Notes: generated from the letters alone by a model not told the origin. 64,000 bases of DNA from Dryocosmus kuriphilus (GCA_038277395.1 CM076196.1:80346286-80410285), one strand, 5' to 3'. Counted from the stretch's first letter, positions 1 to 13,855 are shown. Made by a program: numbers and translations.

Positions 1-3000
1 CAGATCCTTTCCGATCCCACTGAGAATTTAAAGCCTTGAGAAATTAGTTTCCGTCTCTATCACTATTTCTTTACTTCTTGTTTGATGTCTAGAGAAATTA
101 ACTTGAGCCGCTTAAAGAAGAAGAGGGCTCTCAGATCTTCCTTTTCTTTGATATTTTTTATTTTTCGAACTATCTACTTTACTTTTAGTCATGCTTTCCT
201 AAAAAGATACATCTTCCTAACCCCTATCTGTTTTTAATTTTAGAACTTGTCAGTGAGAGTATTATCAACCATAATCTCCTTAAAAGCTGTCAGAGAATCG
301 TAATAACCAAATTACTCGCTTCGAGTCCGGAATGACTAAGCGCGATAGGAGAGAAGATTAAGTCGTCAAGGAATTTAAGAGGAGCTGCTTTTATAAGAAG
401 GACAATCCCAATTTATCGCTGCGCTGAAGTCTCCCGGTTATGAAATGAAGTAATGAAATCCTTCAGGTTATGTATATACGTCCACAGGCGCTATATGACT
501 CTCTGTATGAGACTGTGGTGTATATCTTAATGCCGCAAACCCATAACAATAACCACCAGGAAAAGAGCAAGTATCCTGGATGGCAATAACGCCGTCTGGC
601 TCTCTTACAACACCAGGCAGCAGAGCTTCTGGATATCTTGAAGCAGTTACCGACTAAGAGACTGGGTCCTCATTAAGGTAATAGTGTCCATTATCTCCGG
701 GCATAAGGGAAGAAGCAAACCAGATCTCGAACGTTGCGAGCCCAGTAATCAACGACCTTGCTCACGAACCTCTTTTTCCCCTTAGAGCAATCGTTTTTGG
801 AATCGGGAGCACAATTCCTGGCTGTGAACTCCTTATTAGATGATGTGACTCTTTTCTATGAAAGTCACTCGAATCCCACTTTAATTTTCAATTTGAATTT
901 TCATTTTGGTATCTTTATGGGAGGTTATTAAGATGATTATAATTGCTTCTATTAGTTTCAGTAAGAATCAGATGCTTCTTTTATATACCCACAAGAGCAA
1001 ACCTTTCTATTTTAGTTTAAGGTAATATACCAGATTAATATAGCCTCGCAAAGTTTTAGAGTTTTGGTACTGATATATAGCAGCTATATTAATCTTAACA
1101 AGCATAATAACCATTGAATTAATCAAATTGCCACTGTCTTTTTTAAATGAAAAAGAGGGAATTGTTGAGAGCGATTGGTATTCTTGTCTGTTCGCACATT
1201 ATCATAATCGCGATTCAACGGTATTCAGTGAAGTGGATCAGCCCCTAGATTCTGTTAATGGCACGAGCTCAATGCCGCTTAGCCCCAGTGGTAGTAATGG
1301 TCTGGATTCGAATGCCGTTGCAGCATAGGGTTAGCGACGAGCTATTGGCTGCTTAACTGTGCGTCTGTCTCGTTACCTTTTACGACGAAATCAAACACCT
1401 CCTGTTGAATATGTAACCCTCGAAATCTGGGAATAGAAACTAGATGTATGGGAATAGAGATTACATATAGGGGGATAAAGTACAGAGTGGGGAAGATTCA
1501 AAGAGAACATGTAACATGGAAAACTATTTCGATCGTCTCGCATACACGGATCCGGTTGGATGACAGGGAACATCACCTTGTCTTTAGATAGCGAATTATA
1601 GACGTCTAAGCATCCAAAGGACTTCGTAATTAAATTGGAGCGACGTTTCTCGCGAAGAGGCGAGGCAGACAATCACTGGAGACGAGGGTAATAGCTTCAA
1701 ATTACCTTCGTTGGTTTAAATCTTGAAACTAAAGACGTGTCATTTCCAGCTTTACTGGCTTTATTTTAATTCTCAGATTATCATTATATTTTGAAATATG
1801 GGTACTTCAATCGGATTTGAGTGAAACCTAATTTACATGTGAAATTAGTTTGATAGCATTAAATCTCTATCTATAAAATTGTAGAATTTGAAATCTTTAA
1901 TTTGGTTCAACTTTAATTCCTTATTTCTTTCTAATTTTGATCAAATGCCCAATACAATTTTTTATTAGAAATTTGTATACGGATCGCAGCTAGACTCAAC
2001 TGACTTCAATCCAAAGATACTTACTCTCTTTAGTTAATTTTTTCTTTTCATTTGTTATTTCTATTAAGATTCAAATTGTGAACGTTATTTCATAGACTAC
2101 AGAGTACAGCATAACAGCTGATTCATTACTGGAGGGGTAGCAGCACGGTTTGTGGTCAGCTCGCGCCTCCTATTTAAGAGTGAGCGATTTCAAAGTTAAT
2201 TACATATACAATTTTTGTACATTTTACTGCGAGTTGTTACTTACGTTTTTATGAAAAAAATGTTCTTATTTTTAAATTTAATATAGAAAAATGAGAAAAT
2301 GTCCTATAAAGAAAGCGACTATGCAAGAGAAAAGTATCTGTATTTGACGCAACTGTTAGCGACTGCTGGTGATGTGAGGAGCAGAAGAAAAAGAGTGCTA
2401 GCGAAGACTACTCTGCTTCGAGAGGAGAAGAAGAGAGTATGATAGAGAGAAAGGGATAGAGTGCCTCGTAGGAACATGTAGTAGTGTTGAGTGAGGAAGA
2501 GATGAGTTGAACGGGGATATGAACGAGCGCAACACTACCCTTTTCTCCCGGATAAGAGGAGAGAAAAAGAGAGAGAGAGAGCAGAAGGAGACGGGAAGTG
2601 AGGGTGGTTGTTGCGGTCGCGGCATTACCTCCGCACCATTAACTCGCAAAACTTTCCGCTTGAATCTTGTTCTCGACTCAACTCGCCTTCTCCTGCACGA
2701 CCAAAAAGATCTCCATACTTTGAAAGTGCTACGAGACCACCCGGCCCACCGATCCACCACCAGTCAGAATCGTGTATCTGACTCCATTTGGAAGTTATCA
2801 ACATAAATAGTAGCTCAGTAAGCGATCGTGGTAAGGAGATGCTTTATGCTCCTTTCCATTAACATCACTTTTCATGGTGCATTCGCCAATTTGCATTGAA
2901 CGAGTTTTTCGATTTGCATTTGATTCAAAAGGATATATTATTTTATTAGGCTGTATATTTTAAAATAATATTAATCAAAATAATTTTTCGTACTATTTTT

Positions 3001-3885
3001 AAAGCCTTTTATTTCTATCGAAATTAAAAAAAAACATTTTGTAGTAGTGAAAAATTCGATTTAAAAAGAAACTATAGTCAAAGTTTCTGATGTTTTTGGC
3101 AACTAACCTCTTAAATAATACTGGAATATCATTGAAAAGGTTTCACCAAAGATTGTAATTTTACAACCTATGATCAGAGTTTTATATCTTCAATCAATTA
3201 TAAGACCAAGAATAAATAATTCCACGTGATGAGTGAAGAAAAATATAGTACCGCTCCTTAAATCCTTAAATGTTCTACATAAACTAATCAATATTGTCTG
3301 AAGGATTTCTTGATTTATCATTAGAAGAGTTTGAAGTTTTAATTTTTAATACTTCTATTATGCTATTTCTGATCTTCAGCCTTTAAACTGAGACATTACG
3401 ATATTGCTTTGAATTGAGACAGATTTCCGTCTTGATTTGAGACTTACATACGATCGACGCAATAGAAAAACTGCCAATGGAATTTTTACGTCATAATATA
3501 AAGCCTTGTGTATTTTTATCTTAAAAAAAGCTTGACAAGTAAAATCATATCACCTGTAGCCACCAAGAGAGAATTAAAATTGATTTCTTCAAAATTTGAA
3601 GCTGTCATTTGGAACAGTCACGTCAAAAATAATTGAAAATTCAATAGAAAGTCAACAGTGATACAGTACAGTGTAAATTTCAAACTTTTCAGAAAATTTA
3701 GGACTCAAGATGAGACTTTGAAAACTTGAAACGCAGCAAAAATAGTTTCAGCTTTTTCTTTGCAAAGAAACATTAGGTTCTTGAAAAGACATTTCTATCT
3801 AAATTTTTCATCATAAATAATTGTTTTAGGACGAGAAACACTCATATTTAGAGCAGATCTGAGATTTTAGGCAATCCAATTCTTT
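1..3885. other. Unassigned AT-rich sequence
   Basis: I see no gene, RNA or element here that I can support. Short open frames exist (for example 1128-1328 plus and 2507-2806 plus), but they have no recognisable domain and no neighbouring splice or promoter context I can defend. The part around 2390-2600 is rich in GA runs, which by itself opens long frames on both strands. Confidence 0.5.
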
Positions 3886-3892
3886 TTCGCTT

Positions 3893-3988
3893 CACCGCGT
3901 TGGGATCTGAACCCAGGAGAGCGTACTTATTTAGTTACTATGCTGGGACATAACCCAGTCACGTTACCACCTGAGTAATGCTGCCTCT
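3893..3988 (-). repeat. tRNA-like relic, probably a SINE head
   Basis: On the minus strand there is a B-box-like GGGTTCAGATCCC (3902-3914) and an A-box-like TTACTCAGGTGGTAACG (3962-3978), the internal RNA polymerase III promoter of tRNA genes. The spacing is that of a tRNA with a long variable region, but the two ends do not form an acceptor stem. I therefore read it as a tRNA-derived repeat and not a working tRNA gene. Confidence 0.45.
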
Positions 3989-4236
3989 ATCTTAATTTAA
4001 CATTAAACTGATTCAAGAGAACGAAATTTCGTGCATGTCCGCAAATAAACCATCAAATTGAGACAACCATTACTAATAATAGTTTCTTTGTTTGCAAATC
4101 AACTGAAAAAAGTTATACAGCTTTATTCTACAAATAACAAAGATCATAGCGTACTATAAAATACACCATAGATAATGTTTACAAAATTATAATAATTTTC
4201 GATCTGTTGATTGAACTTCTTCAAAGATTTTATTAG

Positions 4237-4559
4237 TGTAGTGTAGTTTATATTAGTTTATACTCCCCCCCTTTTACGGGGTTTCAGTGTCTTCCAGAAC
4301 AATTATAAACAAATTCGTTAACTTCCTTGTTTCTCAAAATTGCCTAGAAATCCCCAAGCAATTTGCTTCTTGACATGAAGCATGTTCCCTAGCAGATCAC
4401 AGGCCTCTTTATGAGGGGATCTACAGTTGAACGTGGGTTCCGAACTACGAGAACCTCGGTGGAAGTACATAGAAAATTCCATTGGTGCCCAGCTCAGGAA
4501 TAGAATCCCGGACCTCTTGCTTGGAAGGCCGGTGCTCTACCCCCTGAGCTACCGAGGCT
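4237..4559 (-). mobile_element. tRNA-derived SINE, copy 1, with TSD
   Basis: Read on the minus strand the element begins with a tRNA-like head (A-box TAGCTCAGGGGGTAGAGC, B-box-like GGGATTCTATTCC) and ends in a GGGAGTATAAACTAATA-type tail. It is flanked by a 21-bp direct repeat, 4216-4236 and 4560-4580, agreeing at 19 of 21 positions by eye and starting CTTCTTCAAAGAT. That is the target-site duplication expected of LINE-driven retroposition. A second copy of the same family lies at 42008-42253 on the plus strand. No coding capacity is expected or seen. Confidence 0.8.
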
Positions 4560-4580
4560 CTTCTTCAAAGATCCTATTAG

Positions 4581-5610
4581 AGAACATATTAGTTTCTTAA
4601 TGGAGTTTACATCGGGATATTTTAGAATATTTATCCATGAATCTCTTAAGTCATTCACATCCGTACTTTTGATTATATATAAATGTCTTTCGGCAACAAA
4701 AGCCTGACGTTCTACAATATTGCTACAATGGTAGCAATAGTTGCAATTATTAAAAATGCCCATCATGTAAGCCTGAGCTTTGGTTATTATTTTGGGTTGA
4801 AGTCTATTAATTAAACGTAATTGCGAAATTATTCTAATAAATCTGAGCGGTATTCTGAACAAAACAAAATATTTTTTTTGGGTCATATCGCAAAGTTAAT
4901 TGAGAGTATAATGGGGGAGTAGAGGACGACTGGGCAGTCTCTGTATATCCGCCCCGTGAAGTTTTTCTTCCTATGCACTTATCAAAGCTGTTTTATGACC
5001 TTGCGTGGAGGAAAGAGATAGAGATTCCCATTGGGCCCCAGTCCAAATTTCCTAAAAGATGTTTTTTCTTTAACACCCGCGTGGGAAATGCGATTTTGGG
5101 GACCTGTTCGGATACTGCCCGTGCAGAAATCTGGACGAGGGGTTGACGAGTCATTAGCCAGTTCACCCTATCTCTAGTGTGGCACTGGCCAGAAAAACTG
5201 GCCAGAGCCTTACAAGGGTGTAACGCTTCGGCACAGTAATAACCTATGTAGGGAAAACTCCTCAGTGCCTTGCCAGTTTTTCTATGGAATCCCTTTTATC
5301 TAAAAAATTATAATAATGGGTTTAAAAATATAAATGAAAAATACTATTTTTTTAAAAAAACCTTTTTATTATTTTTTCAGTCGATCTTTCCGTCCTCCGC
5401 CCCACTCTTTGACATTTGCTAAGACAATACCAATTCCTTCCAAAACTGCCTTTTCTGAGATGCACGTTTTTGTCTTCTCATTGAAATGTGCTTGAATAAC
5501 TGCATTTGAAATAATTAAAATGTATGTAAATTATAACAAATAATATTAGTAAAAGGCGAAAGATTTATCCGCTTCTGTGAAGGGAAACCAGAGCAACCAG
5601 AGTAACGATA
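4581..5610. other. Unassigned sequence
   Basis: A minus-strand open stretch at about 4580-4886 has no recognisable domain, and its upstream end runs into the SINE. 4890-5290 is more GC-rich and free of frames. I assign no function. It could be untranslated sequence of an unrecognised retroelement. Confidence 0.4.
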
Positions 5611-7190
5611 GTTCAGTTCAAAATATTCTTTATTGTTAATAAAAATTTGTATACAAGAAGTGAAAAGTAGATAATACATATATTTAGGACTGCTATCTTA
5701 CAATGACGATATATATTCCTAATTTGTTGATGAGCTTGTTAAGGGGTTTCACATTATTGGATTTTTGTTTATTTAATGTAGAAATTTTTTAATTCTGCTA
5801 TCAGGAAAAAAGTTGCGTAAAAATCTGTTTTATGAGTATCTTATATATTAGTAACTACTTAAATTATTTACACTATATACAATCTTACAAACTAATCTTT
5901 AATGTTGTTAGGCCAACTATAAGTGGGTTGCTATGTAATTATTACTGTATCAGGTGCTGTAACAGTTTGTATTTCATTTTAAAAGGTGCGTCTTGGTAGT
6001 GTAGCTTTCCAATATTATGCAGTATTTTAAGTTTCGACAGTTGATTATCAAAGAAGTCTTTGGTAAGTTTCAATATTTGTTTATCAACCATTGGTATGTT
6101 GATATTATTGTGTAAACTTTTGACTTTGGTTCCAGGTTTGGCATCAAGAGCCATTCTAAGACATTTATTTTGAACTCTTTGAAGTTTTAAGATATTTGAC
6201 TTATATGTATTGCCCCAGATGGGAGCAGCATACAACATGATTGGCCTGAGAATCATTTCATAGGTGGTTAATTTATTTCTAACACTCATTTTACTTTTTG
6301 GATGCAGTATCGAGTATAACATGTTTACTGGCATAAATGCTCTTGCTCTCGTCATTTTAATATGTTTAGTATAAGATAAATTGGCATCAAGCATAACCCC
6401 TAGATATTTCGCTACTTTCTTAGGTACTATGATATCATTATACATTTTAAGTTCAGGGATTATTTTATCACCATCGTTATGTGAAAATATCACGAAATCA
6501 GTCTTCAACGTATTGACTTTAATCTTCCATCGGTGCAAGTATTCTTCTAATACTGTATAAATGGCAGTATCGTGGACAAACAAGGCTACATTTACATTAA
6601 CTGTTTTTGGGATGTCATTCAAGAAATATAAAAAATAATACAAGTCCAAGTACAGAGCCTTGGGGCACCCCTGCGACTATCGGTCTTTCGCTAGATATCT
6701 TATCATTTATTTGAACTTGGAAGGTTCTTAGTCGAAGATAATTGCCTATTACTTTAATTAGATATTGCGGTATTTGGTAGTCGGCTAGTTTACATATAAG
6801 GGCTTTGTGCCATACTGTATCGAAGGCCTTTTCAATATCAGGGAATGTTGCACATGTACTGTGTTTTATATTAAATTTTGTGCTTATAAAATCTGTGAGG
6901 CGAGCTAACTGCTGGACTGTGGAGTGATTTTACCTAAATCCAAATTGTTCCGGTATTATTTGTTTTTCCTCATGTTCGTGAATTTGTAATCTATTTAATA
7001 TTGTTGCTTCAAATATTTTTCTAAGTGTAGGTAGGAGGCTAATTGGTCTATAGCTCTGAGAGGGCTTTTTTTCTTTCCCTGGTTTATGTATGGGAAGGAC
7101 TTTCGCTTTTTTCCAGGCCTTAGGGAAGTAGCCCTGCTTGAGGCAGGCATTTATAATGTGAGTAACGATAGTGAGCAATCGTCCGTCTCT
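5610..7190 (-). mobile_element. 5'-truncated Jockey/CR1-like LINE
   Basis: The minus strand holds the C-terminal half of a non-LTR reverse transcriptase followed by a 3' untranslated region. An AATAAA polyadenylation signal on the minus strand lies near 5628, which I take as the approximate 3' end. The 5' boundary near 7190 is where recognisable reverse transcriptase (RT) sequence stops. No flanking duplication was found. Endonuclease and ORF1 are absent, as usual for 5'-truncated LINE insertions. Confidence 0.75.
5942..7178 (-). pseudogene. Broken non-LTR reverse transcriptase
   Basis: RT blocks occur in the right order: SYRPISLLP and EQFGFR (7178-6933), an in-frame TAA right after EQFGFR, motif A DIEKAFDTVWH, then GVPQGS (near 6660), a frameshift, then FLNDIP and the C-terminal 'thumb' signature LYAAPIWGNT with LQRVQNKCLRM (to 5942). 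The usual catalytic FADD box reads FVHD (in ALFVHDTAIYT), so one of the two key aspartates is misplaced or lost. One stop, one frameshift and a damaged active site make this a dead copy. The family is most like Jockey or CR1; the exact clade is inference. Confidence 0.85.
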
Positions 7191-9990
7191 TATACCTTTT
7201 TCGAACGACGTCTCTTTTGAGAAGACATTTTGAAGCCATCTAGCGATACTTTTCTGAACTACACCCTACGGAAGATCACCTGATTGGTGGCTCAGAAAGA
7301 AGGAACTGTTTTACTTGCAACGAAACCCCTCCAACCCGACCTCACAGATTTTGATAATTTTTCGGTATGTTGTAGTACTTCACGAAATAAGAGACACATA
7401 TTTTTTTTATGTGCCGACATCCACTTTTAAGAGGTGAAAAAAACCCCTAACATTTACCCTTAAAATCATTTTTTTTATATATCTCGGCATCTAATGGATA
7501 TTTTTGAATAAACCCAAGTAGAAGACGTTTATCGTAAGAAGCCCGATTAGGTATGTTTATGATCCAAGTTGTTGCAACCCTTATTTTATATTTTGTAAAA
7601 ACTAAATTTCTTATGAATATTTTTATCATAAAAGTCAGGGTATGAACTCAAAAAATTAAGAAAAGCAGTTCTGTTTGCAATATCGAATATTTGACTTTAT
7701 ATGTTTCAGGATTTTTTAAATAACCGCCCCCCCCCCCCCCAAGTACTGATAAATACCCCTTAAAGTGATGGACCACATGTAAATAGTGAAGAATAAATTT
7801 TTTTTTCTTAAGATTTATTTCACGTGTAGACAGAATGTGATTTATCACGAATACTATATATATATATATATATACTGCCGCGATGCGAGCGCTACGCAAG
7901 CGCTGCGAAATTATTTTCGACCAGACATGTGTGGTAAAACCAAGGTATCTGAAAAATACCCGACTTGGGGTTTTGGCCGTAAACACTCGTCAAAATCTAA
8001 TAATTGAAAATGATGTTATAAATCTTTATCAGGATGTTATTTAATTATTTGAAAATGGCAACAACGAGGTAATACATTGTAAGTAATCACACATGGACTC
8101 ACTATACTGCCCGATTAGTGCCCTATTATAATTTTGTTCATTTTATTCAAAATAGGAAAACTGGCAACGGCCTTGTCAAAGCCTAATTTTAAATGGGGCA
8201 ATTTATGCATGGGTGTAAGAACGGTCGATTCCACGATCGACGATGAAGTCGTGTGGGAAAGTACTTTCGCACACGGCATCATCATCGAACGTTTTTACAG
8301 TTTTCCGACATGCCCCCAAAATCGATTTTCCTTCGCGGTATTTAAAGAAAATATTATGTTAACCTCGTGAGAGACTGGTCGATTCCCCCACTCGGTTAGC
8401 AATGTACTATGACCTGTAGAGCCCAGTTATACTTTTCCATATTAGATACGCTTTGTTCCAAACTAGTCAGTTCCCTCAATCTTCAGTAACATTTTTTACG
8501 GTTACGATCTTTAGATAGATAACCAATAACTATAAGTCGTTTACTTAGAGATATAATAATATATATTTCCTTAAAACCATAATAAATACAATAATAAATC
8601 ACCTGTACAGAAATCCGACAGAAATACGCAAATCAATTTTGTAAATGAGCCTTAAATCTCGAATAAAATTCCGAGGTAATCGCCAAACATTATCTATGCT
8701 CCAGGTATCGGAAAAGACGATCCGTTAATCGCCCAGTGGAATTGATATCGGTTTCAGGGTCTATAGGCATTCGGGGTTGTCGTGCCTCGAATAATCTACT
8801 TCTGAAATAGCTCTCTCCTTTTTTCAGACCTTGATTCGCGCTCATTGCTTTCTCTTTCTCACTCTCGTTTGGCTTCCTCCATATCAGTCCCTTCCACTTG
8901 CCTCTCGCCTTCTTAGCCTCTCTATCCTGGGAACCTGCAGGGGTTTTGTTTCTTCGATCGTCGACTCCTTCATCTCAAGGCTTGGGATTTTCATCCAACG
9001 CCGGGGGCTACCAGAGCAAAACTTAATCAACCATATGGAGTGTGATTATATTAGTGGGATTTCATCGAGTTTTCTTCTGAGGGAGTTACTGCAGATCAGA
9101 CGTGAGGTTTCTCCAGATATTGGTTTTGCGACGTTATCTGCGTTCTTTGAGATAAGGCCAATCCGGACCTGAAGACGATTCACGTCACCGTTCCAGGATA
9201 TTACTTTATATATACGGAATTTCCGCTGCGGAAGGTAGTATTGCATATTCCGCTTTACGGCACATAACAGACTCCTCGTATCTCGTGCAGGGTATTGTAT
9301 GGCAGTGCGCTCATCTTTCTCAAGAAATCGATCTCGCGCGAAAATGGCTGCAGTTTCAGTAACGGATGTCACGTGAGCCTAGCCAATGAAAGCAACATAA
9401 CTGGCAATAAGTCTTGACGACGCGTAACTTATTCAATCTCGCTGACAGGTCGCGCTCAATAAATGTTTGATGCCTCCTGCAAGAAACAAGGCGAGATGAG
9501 TTGAGAAGTTGAGAATCCCTTTAGCTTACTTTACCTTCCGTGAATTTAATTACGCTTTTATGCGCTAGAATGCAACGTGTTTCATTTTGTAGGGTTGTAT
9601 GAATGCGAAGAGAGCTTACATGACTCATATTAAACGCATTCTTAACTACATCAAGATATCTTATGAAACACTCCATATGCAGAAAAGAATGTATTTCTAG
9701 TAAAGTAGTTTCGAAATTTAAATTCCTTTTGAGTATGAAAATAATTTTATAAAATGGAATAAAGTTCAAGATGAATCTCATTTTAAAAAGAAAGGGTTGA
9801 AGCAGCCATAAGAATACATGGAAATTTTAATATTTTTAATATTTAATTTTTATATTTCCTCATCAATCAAAAATTGTCAAAATTAATTATCAGTATATAT
9901 GATGTTAAATGTGTTGATCAGGTGGGAATATACATATATATATATATTAGGGTGGCCAAAAATGCATTGGAAAATTTTTTTTAATGATAG
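7191..9990. other. Unassigned sequence with short simple repeats
   Basis: No gene is supported. There is a C run at about 7727-7740, a (TA)n tract at about 7855-7874, and another TA tract near 9934-9949. The moderately GC-rich stretch 8830-9400 has open frames on both strands that overlap each other and match nothing I recognise. It could be host non-coding or untranslated sequence. Confidence 0.4.
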
Positions 9991-9995
9991 AGACA

Positions 9996-12084
9996 GACGC
10001 ACCCCGCTATTTTGTGAGGTTTCCGGGGAAAATAATTCCGTATTTTTTGTTTTGTTTTGATTTTTAGTGCTGCTTCAAGGGCCCCGAAAAATACATGGGA
10101 TTTTACATGGGAAAATGATGATTTTTAGAAAAATGAGGTACAAATTTCTGGGTTTATAGTTAGTTTTCGGGACATTATCAGAACTTTTTGGGGAGTCTTC
10201 AAGGAATAATTTCTGATAAACAACTTTAAATTTTCACCCCCCCTACCCGCTCCAGCAGAGCCGCAAAAATGCCCCGAAAAACAGAAATGGAGAATTTTGA
10301 CCGAAATTGGCACAAAAGAGTTTTGTTTTTGCATTTTCGCACTATAACTTGTTGTTACTCGATAAGACAAATATTTTTTATCATTTGTCAACTCATTTTT
10401 AATTGTTTAAACAATTTATATTTGTTTAAATAATCTTTTTTTTCGTGACAGCACATTACGAGGTCATTTTTTGCGTTTAACCAGACACTAAGCCATTTTC
10501 AAGGATATTTATTTATGTTTCAAGTGGTTTTAAATTGTTTAAACAATTTATTATTATTTATTTTCAACTTTCTCCAAAAAACAGGTACAGAACTCTAGTT
10601 TTTTTTAATTTGCTGAATCATGTCGCCTGAAATTAAATATACACGAAAATCAGATATCATGATACTATTTTTGCAACAAATTTGTTTTTGTTTAAACAAT
10701 TTTATATTATTTATTTGTAACTTTCTCAAAAAAACCGGTGGAAAACTCTAGTTTTTTTTAATTTGCTCAACCTTGTCGCTTAGAATTAAATATTTACAAA
10801 AATCTAATGTTATGCTATCATTATTGTAACAAATTTGTATTTATTTAAACAATTTTATGTTATTTATTTATAACTTTCTCAAAAAAACCGGTGGAAAACT
10901 CTAGTTTTTTTTAATTTGCTCAACCTTGTTGCTTAAAATTCAATATTTACAAAAATCTAATGTTATGCTACCATTATTGCAACAAATTTGTATTTGTTTA
11001 AGCAATTTTTGTTTGATGCAACAATTTTTGCCCAAAGAAAATGGTTGATATTTTGTATCTTCCGCAAATAGTCCGTAATAGAGCCAATCTGCAAAAAAAT
11101 ACACTTTTTTATCATATTCTTTCCTCAATTAGGAATTAAAGTTTAATAAATTGTTTAAACAATTATAAAATGTTCTCAGAAAAAAATTCTGCTTTAAAAA
11201 ATTAAAAATTGCACCACTATTTACGGAGGATACAAAATATCAAACATTTTCATTGGGAAAAAATTGTTATAACAAACAGAAATTGTTTAAGCAAATACAA
11301 ATTTGTTGCAATAATGGTAGCATAACATAAGATATTTGTAAATATTTAATTTTAAGCGACAAGATTGAGCAAATTAAAAAAAACTAGAGTTCTCCACCGG
11401 TTTTTTTGAAAAAGTTACAAATAAATAATATAAAATTGTTTAAACAAAAGCAAATTTGTTGCAAAAAAATAGTATCACGACATCTGATTTTCGTGTATAT
11501 TTAATTTCAAAACGTCAAGGTTGAGCAAATTTAAAAAAGAATAGAGGTCTGTACCTGTTTTTTGGAGAAAGTTGAAAATAAATAATAATAAATTGTTTTT
11601 TAAACAATTTAAAACCACTTGAAACATAAATAAGTATCCTTGAAAATGTCTTAGTGTCTGGTTAAACGGAAAAAATGACCTCGTAATGTGCTGTCACGAA
11701 AAAAAAGATTCTTTAAACAAATACAAATTGTTTAAGCAATTAAAAATTAGTTGACAAATGATAAAAAATATTTTTCTTATCGATTAACAAAAAGTTATAG
11801 TGCGAAAATGCAAAAACAATACTCTTTTGTGCCAATTTCCGTCAAAATTCTCCATTTCTGTTTTTCGGGGCATTTTTGGGGCTCTGCTCGAGGGGGTAGG
11901 GAGGGTGAAAATTTAAAGATGTTTATAAGAAATTATTCCTTGAAGACTCCCAAAAAATTTCTGATAATGTCCCGAAAGCTAACTATAAAACCAGAAATTT
12001 TTACCTCATTTTTCTAAAAATCATCATTTTCCCATGTAAAATCCCATTTATTTTTCGGGGCCCTTAAGGCAGCACTAAAAATCT

Positions 12085-12115
<31 letters not shown>

Positions 12116-12158
12116 GAATTATTTTCACCGGAAACCTCACAAAATAGGGGGGTGCGTC
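9996..12158. repeat. Large palindrome with 154-bp internal repeats
   Basis: 9996-11065 is matched, inverted, by about 11217-12158, leaving a loop of about 150 bp. The outer ends read GACGCACCCC and GGGGTGCGTC. Within the arms a unit of about 154 bp, marked by AACTCTAG at 10591, 10744 and 10898, is present three times on the left and only twice on the right. The palindromic word TTGTTTAAACAA recurs. The mirrored frames 10125-10391 (minus) and 11751-12017 (plus) are the two arms reading the same sequence and not genes. Probably a non-autonomous foldback-type DNA transposon; no TSD was found, perhaps because a PLE abuts the right end. Confidence 0.8.
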
Positions 12159-12548
12159 GTCAAAAAAGAAAAATAAAATAAAATGCCATAGTTGGCATTA
12201 TTATGCCACCAACTGTGCTTTACATGTGGATTGTGATAATTTAGATGGACAATAACATTTGTCGTGTCATGATGTTCGGGCAACGTCCGCAGGGAAGAAC
12301 TAAAACCGATATGGTTACATCGAGTATAATAAACGTTAAAATGGCGTAGAAGCGCTAAAATTCAAATTCAATGTAGGTATAATTATTTTTAAATTTCACA
12401 TAAACGAAGATCTAACATAATTGTCGTAAAGAAACTATGTAATTAAAGGTTTGTTGAAATTAATTTAGTACAATATGAATTATAATCAGAATATATATAA
12501 GAAATATTATCATATCGTCTAAAAATGATACCTATACAATTTATAATT

Positions 12549-13835
12549 TCATGGTTTAGATAAAATTAGACTATGGTAGATTTGGTTTAAATATTCGACT
12601 TCAGATCTTTTATTGACAGATTTTTGATTCCTAACGATAAAAAACATCTCCTTGAAGTTTCTTGTTTTATAATTTTGATCATAACTCAGAATTTTTGTAT
12701 CTTTGAAATTAAATTTATGATCTTCAACATGTGAGTGTAGTACTAAGGATGTACTTCTAGAGTCTTTTTTACAATCATTAATATGTTCTTTAATTCTGTT
12801 TTTAATGCACCTTTTAGTTTGACCCACATTTACAGAGCCACATTCACATGGTATTGAATAAATCACATGTGTTTTCATGTCAAATGGAGTAATATTTTTA
12901 TTTTTTAGGAAATATTTAAAGAAATCTTCATGATAGGTAAACACAACCCTAATATTATATTCCTTGAAAATCTTATTATAGAATTTTGGAATTTTCTTTA
13001 ATATATGGAATTACAATACTTTTATTGATATCGAAAGTTGTGTTATCATATATATCATTACATGTAGAGTTACAAATTTTTTCAAATCTCTTTTTAATAT
13101 ATTTTTGGTAAAAATTTTTAGGGAAATTATTTATTTTAAGGATATTAGAGACTATGTTTAGGTTTTTATCAAAAAATTTTGGTTCGGATAACTTAATAGC
13201 CCTGTCAACAAGGTTATATATCATAGATATTTTATCTTTAATGGCGATATTGGAATTAAAATTAACGTATCTCCCACACCTGGTTGGTTTTTGATACCAA
13301 TTAGTTTTGAGATAATTATTCTGACGTATGTAGTATCAAGAAAATTGATTTTATACTCACTTTCAATTTCAGTAGTAAATTGTATTCTAGGATGGTATGC
13401 GTATTGCTAGCCGGAATACAAGTAAGAATGTCATCTATGTAGCGGTAAAAGAAAAGGCATTCAAAATCTAGATTTTTTAACACTTCCTGTTCTAATTTTT
13501 CCATGACTAAATCAGAAATAACATTCAATAATGGTGACCCCATAGGGGTACCAAAATTTTGTTTAAAATACACGTTTTGAAAGCTACAATAAGAGTTATC
13601 TATACAAAATTCGATGAGTTCACGAAATTATTTAATAGGAATATCAGTAAGATTTCTGATTTTATGCCAATTTATTTTTATGTTTTTTAGTACGAGATCC
13701 TTAGGAATGTTAGTAAAAAGACTTTTAACATCAAGAGAGACTAATATATAATCATCAGGAACAGTAACATTTTTAATTTTATTTATTAGTTCAAAAGTAT
13801 TTTTGACATATGCATTTGTTTTTCCAGTCCAGTGA
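12549..13835 (-). pseudogene. PLE reverse transcriptase / GIY-YIG, minus copy
   Basis: Reading from 13835 downward: RT motif A VSLDVKSLFTNIP, an in-frame TAA near 13638, GTPMGSPL, the YIDD catalytic box (about 13450), a roughly 25-bp deletion after CIPASN that shifts the frame, then a linker (13224-12976) and a GIY-YIG nuclease domain (12944-12549) with VIYSIPC, GQTKR and RIKEH. This domain order is diagnostic of Penelope-like elements. The usual YIG triad reads NVG here and in the plus copy, so it may be a family trait or an ancestral loss. The frame is broken at least three times. Confidence 0.88.
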
Positions 13836-13855
13836 TTTTATAAAGTATTGAACTC

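Noticed and set aside
10125..12017. A pair of related genes facing opposite ways (88 codons each)
   Set aside because: They are the two arms of one palindrome; no domain and no coding signal beyond the open frame.
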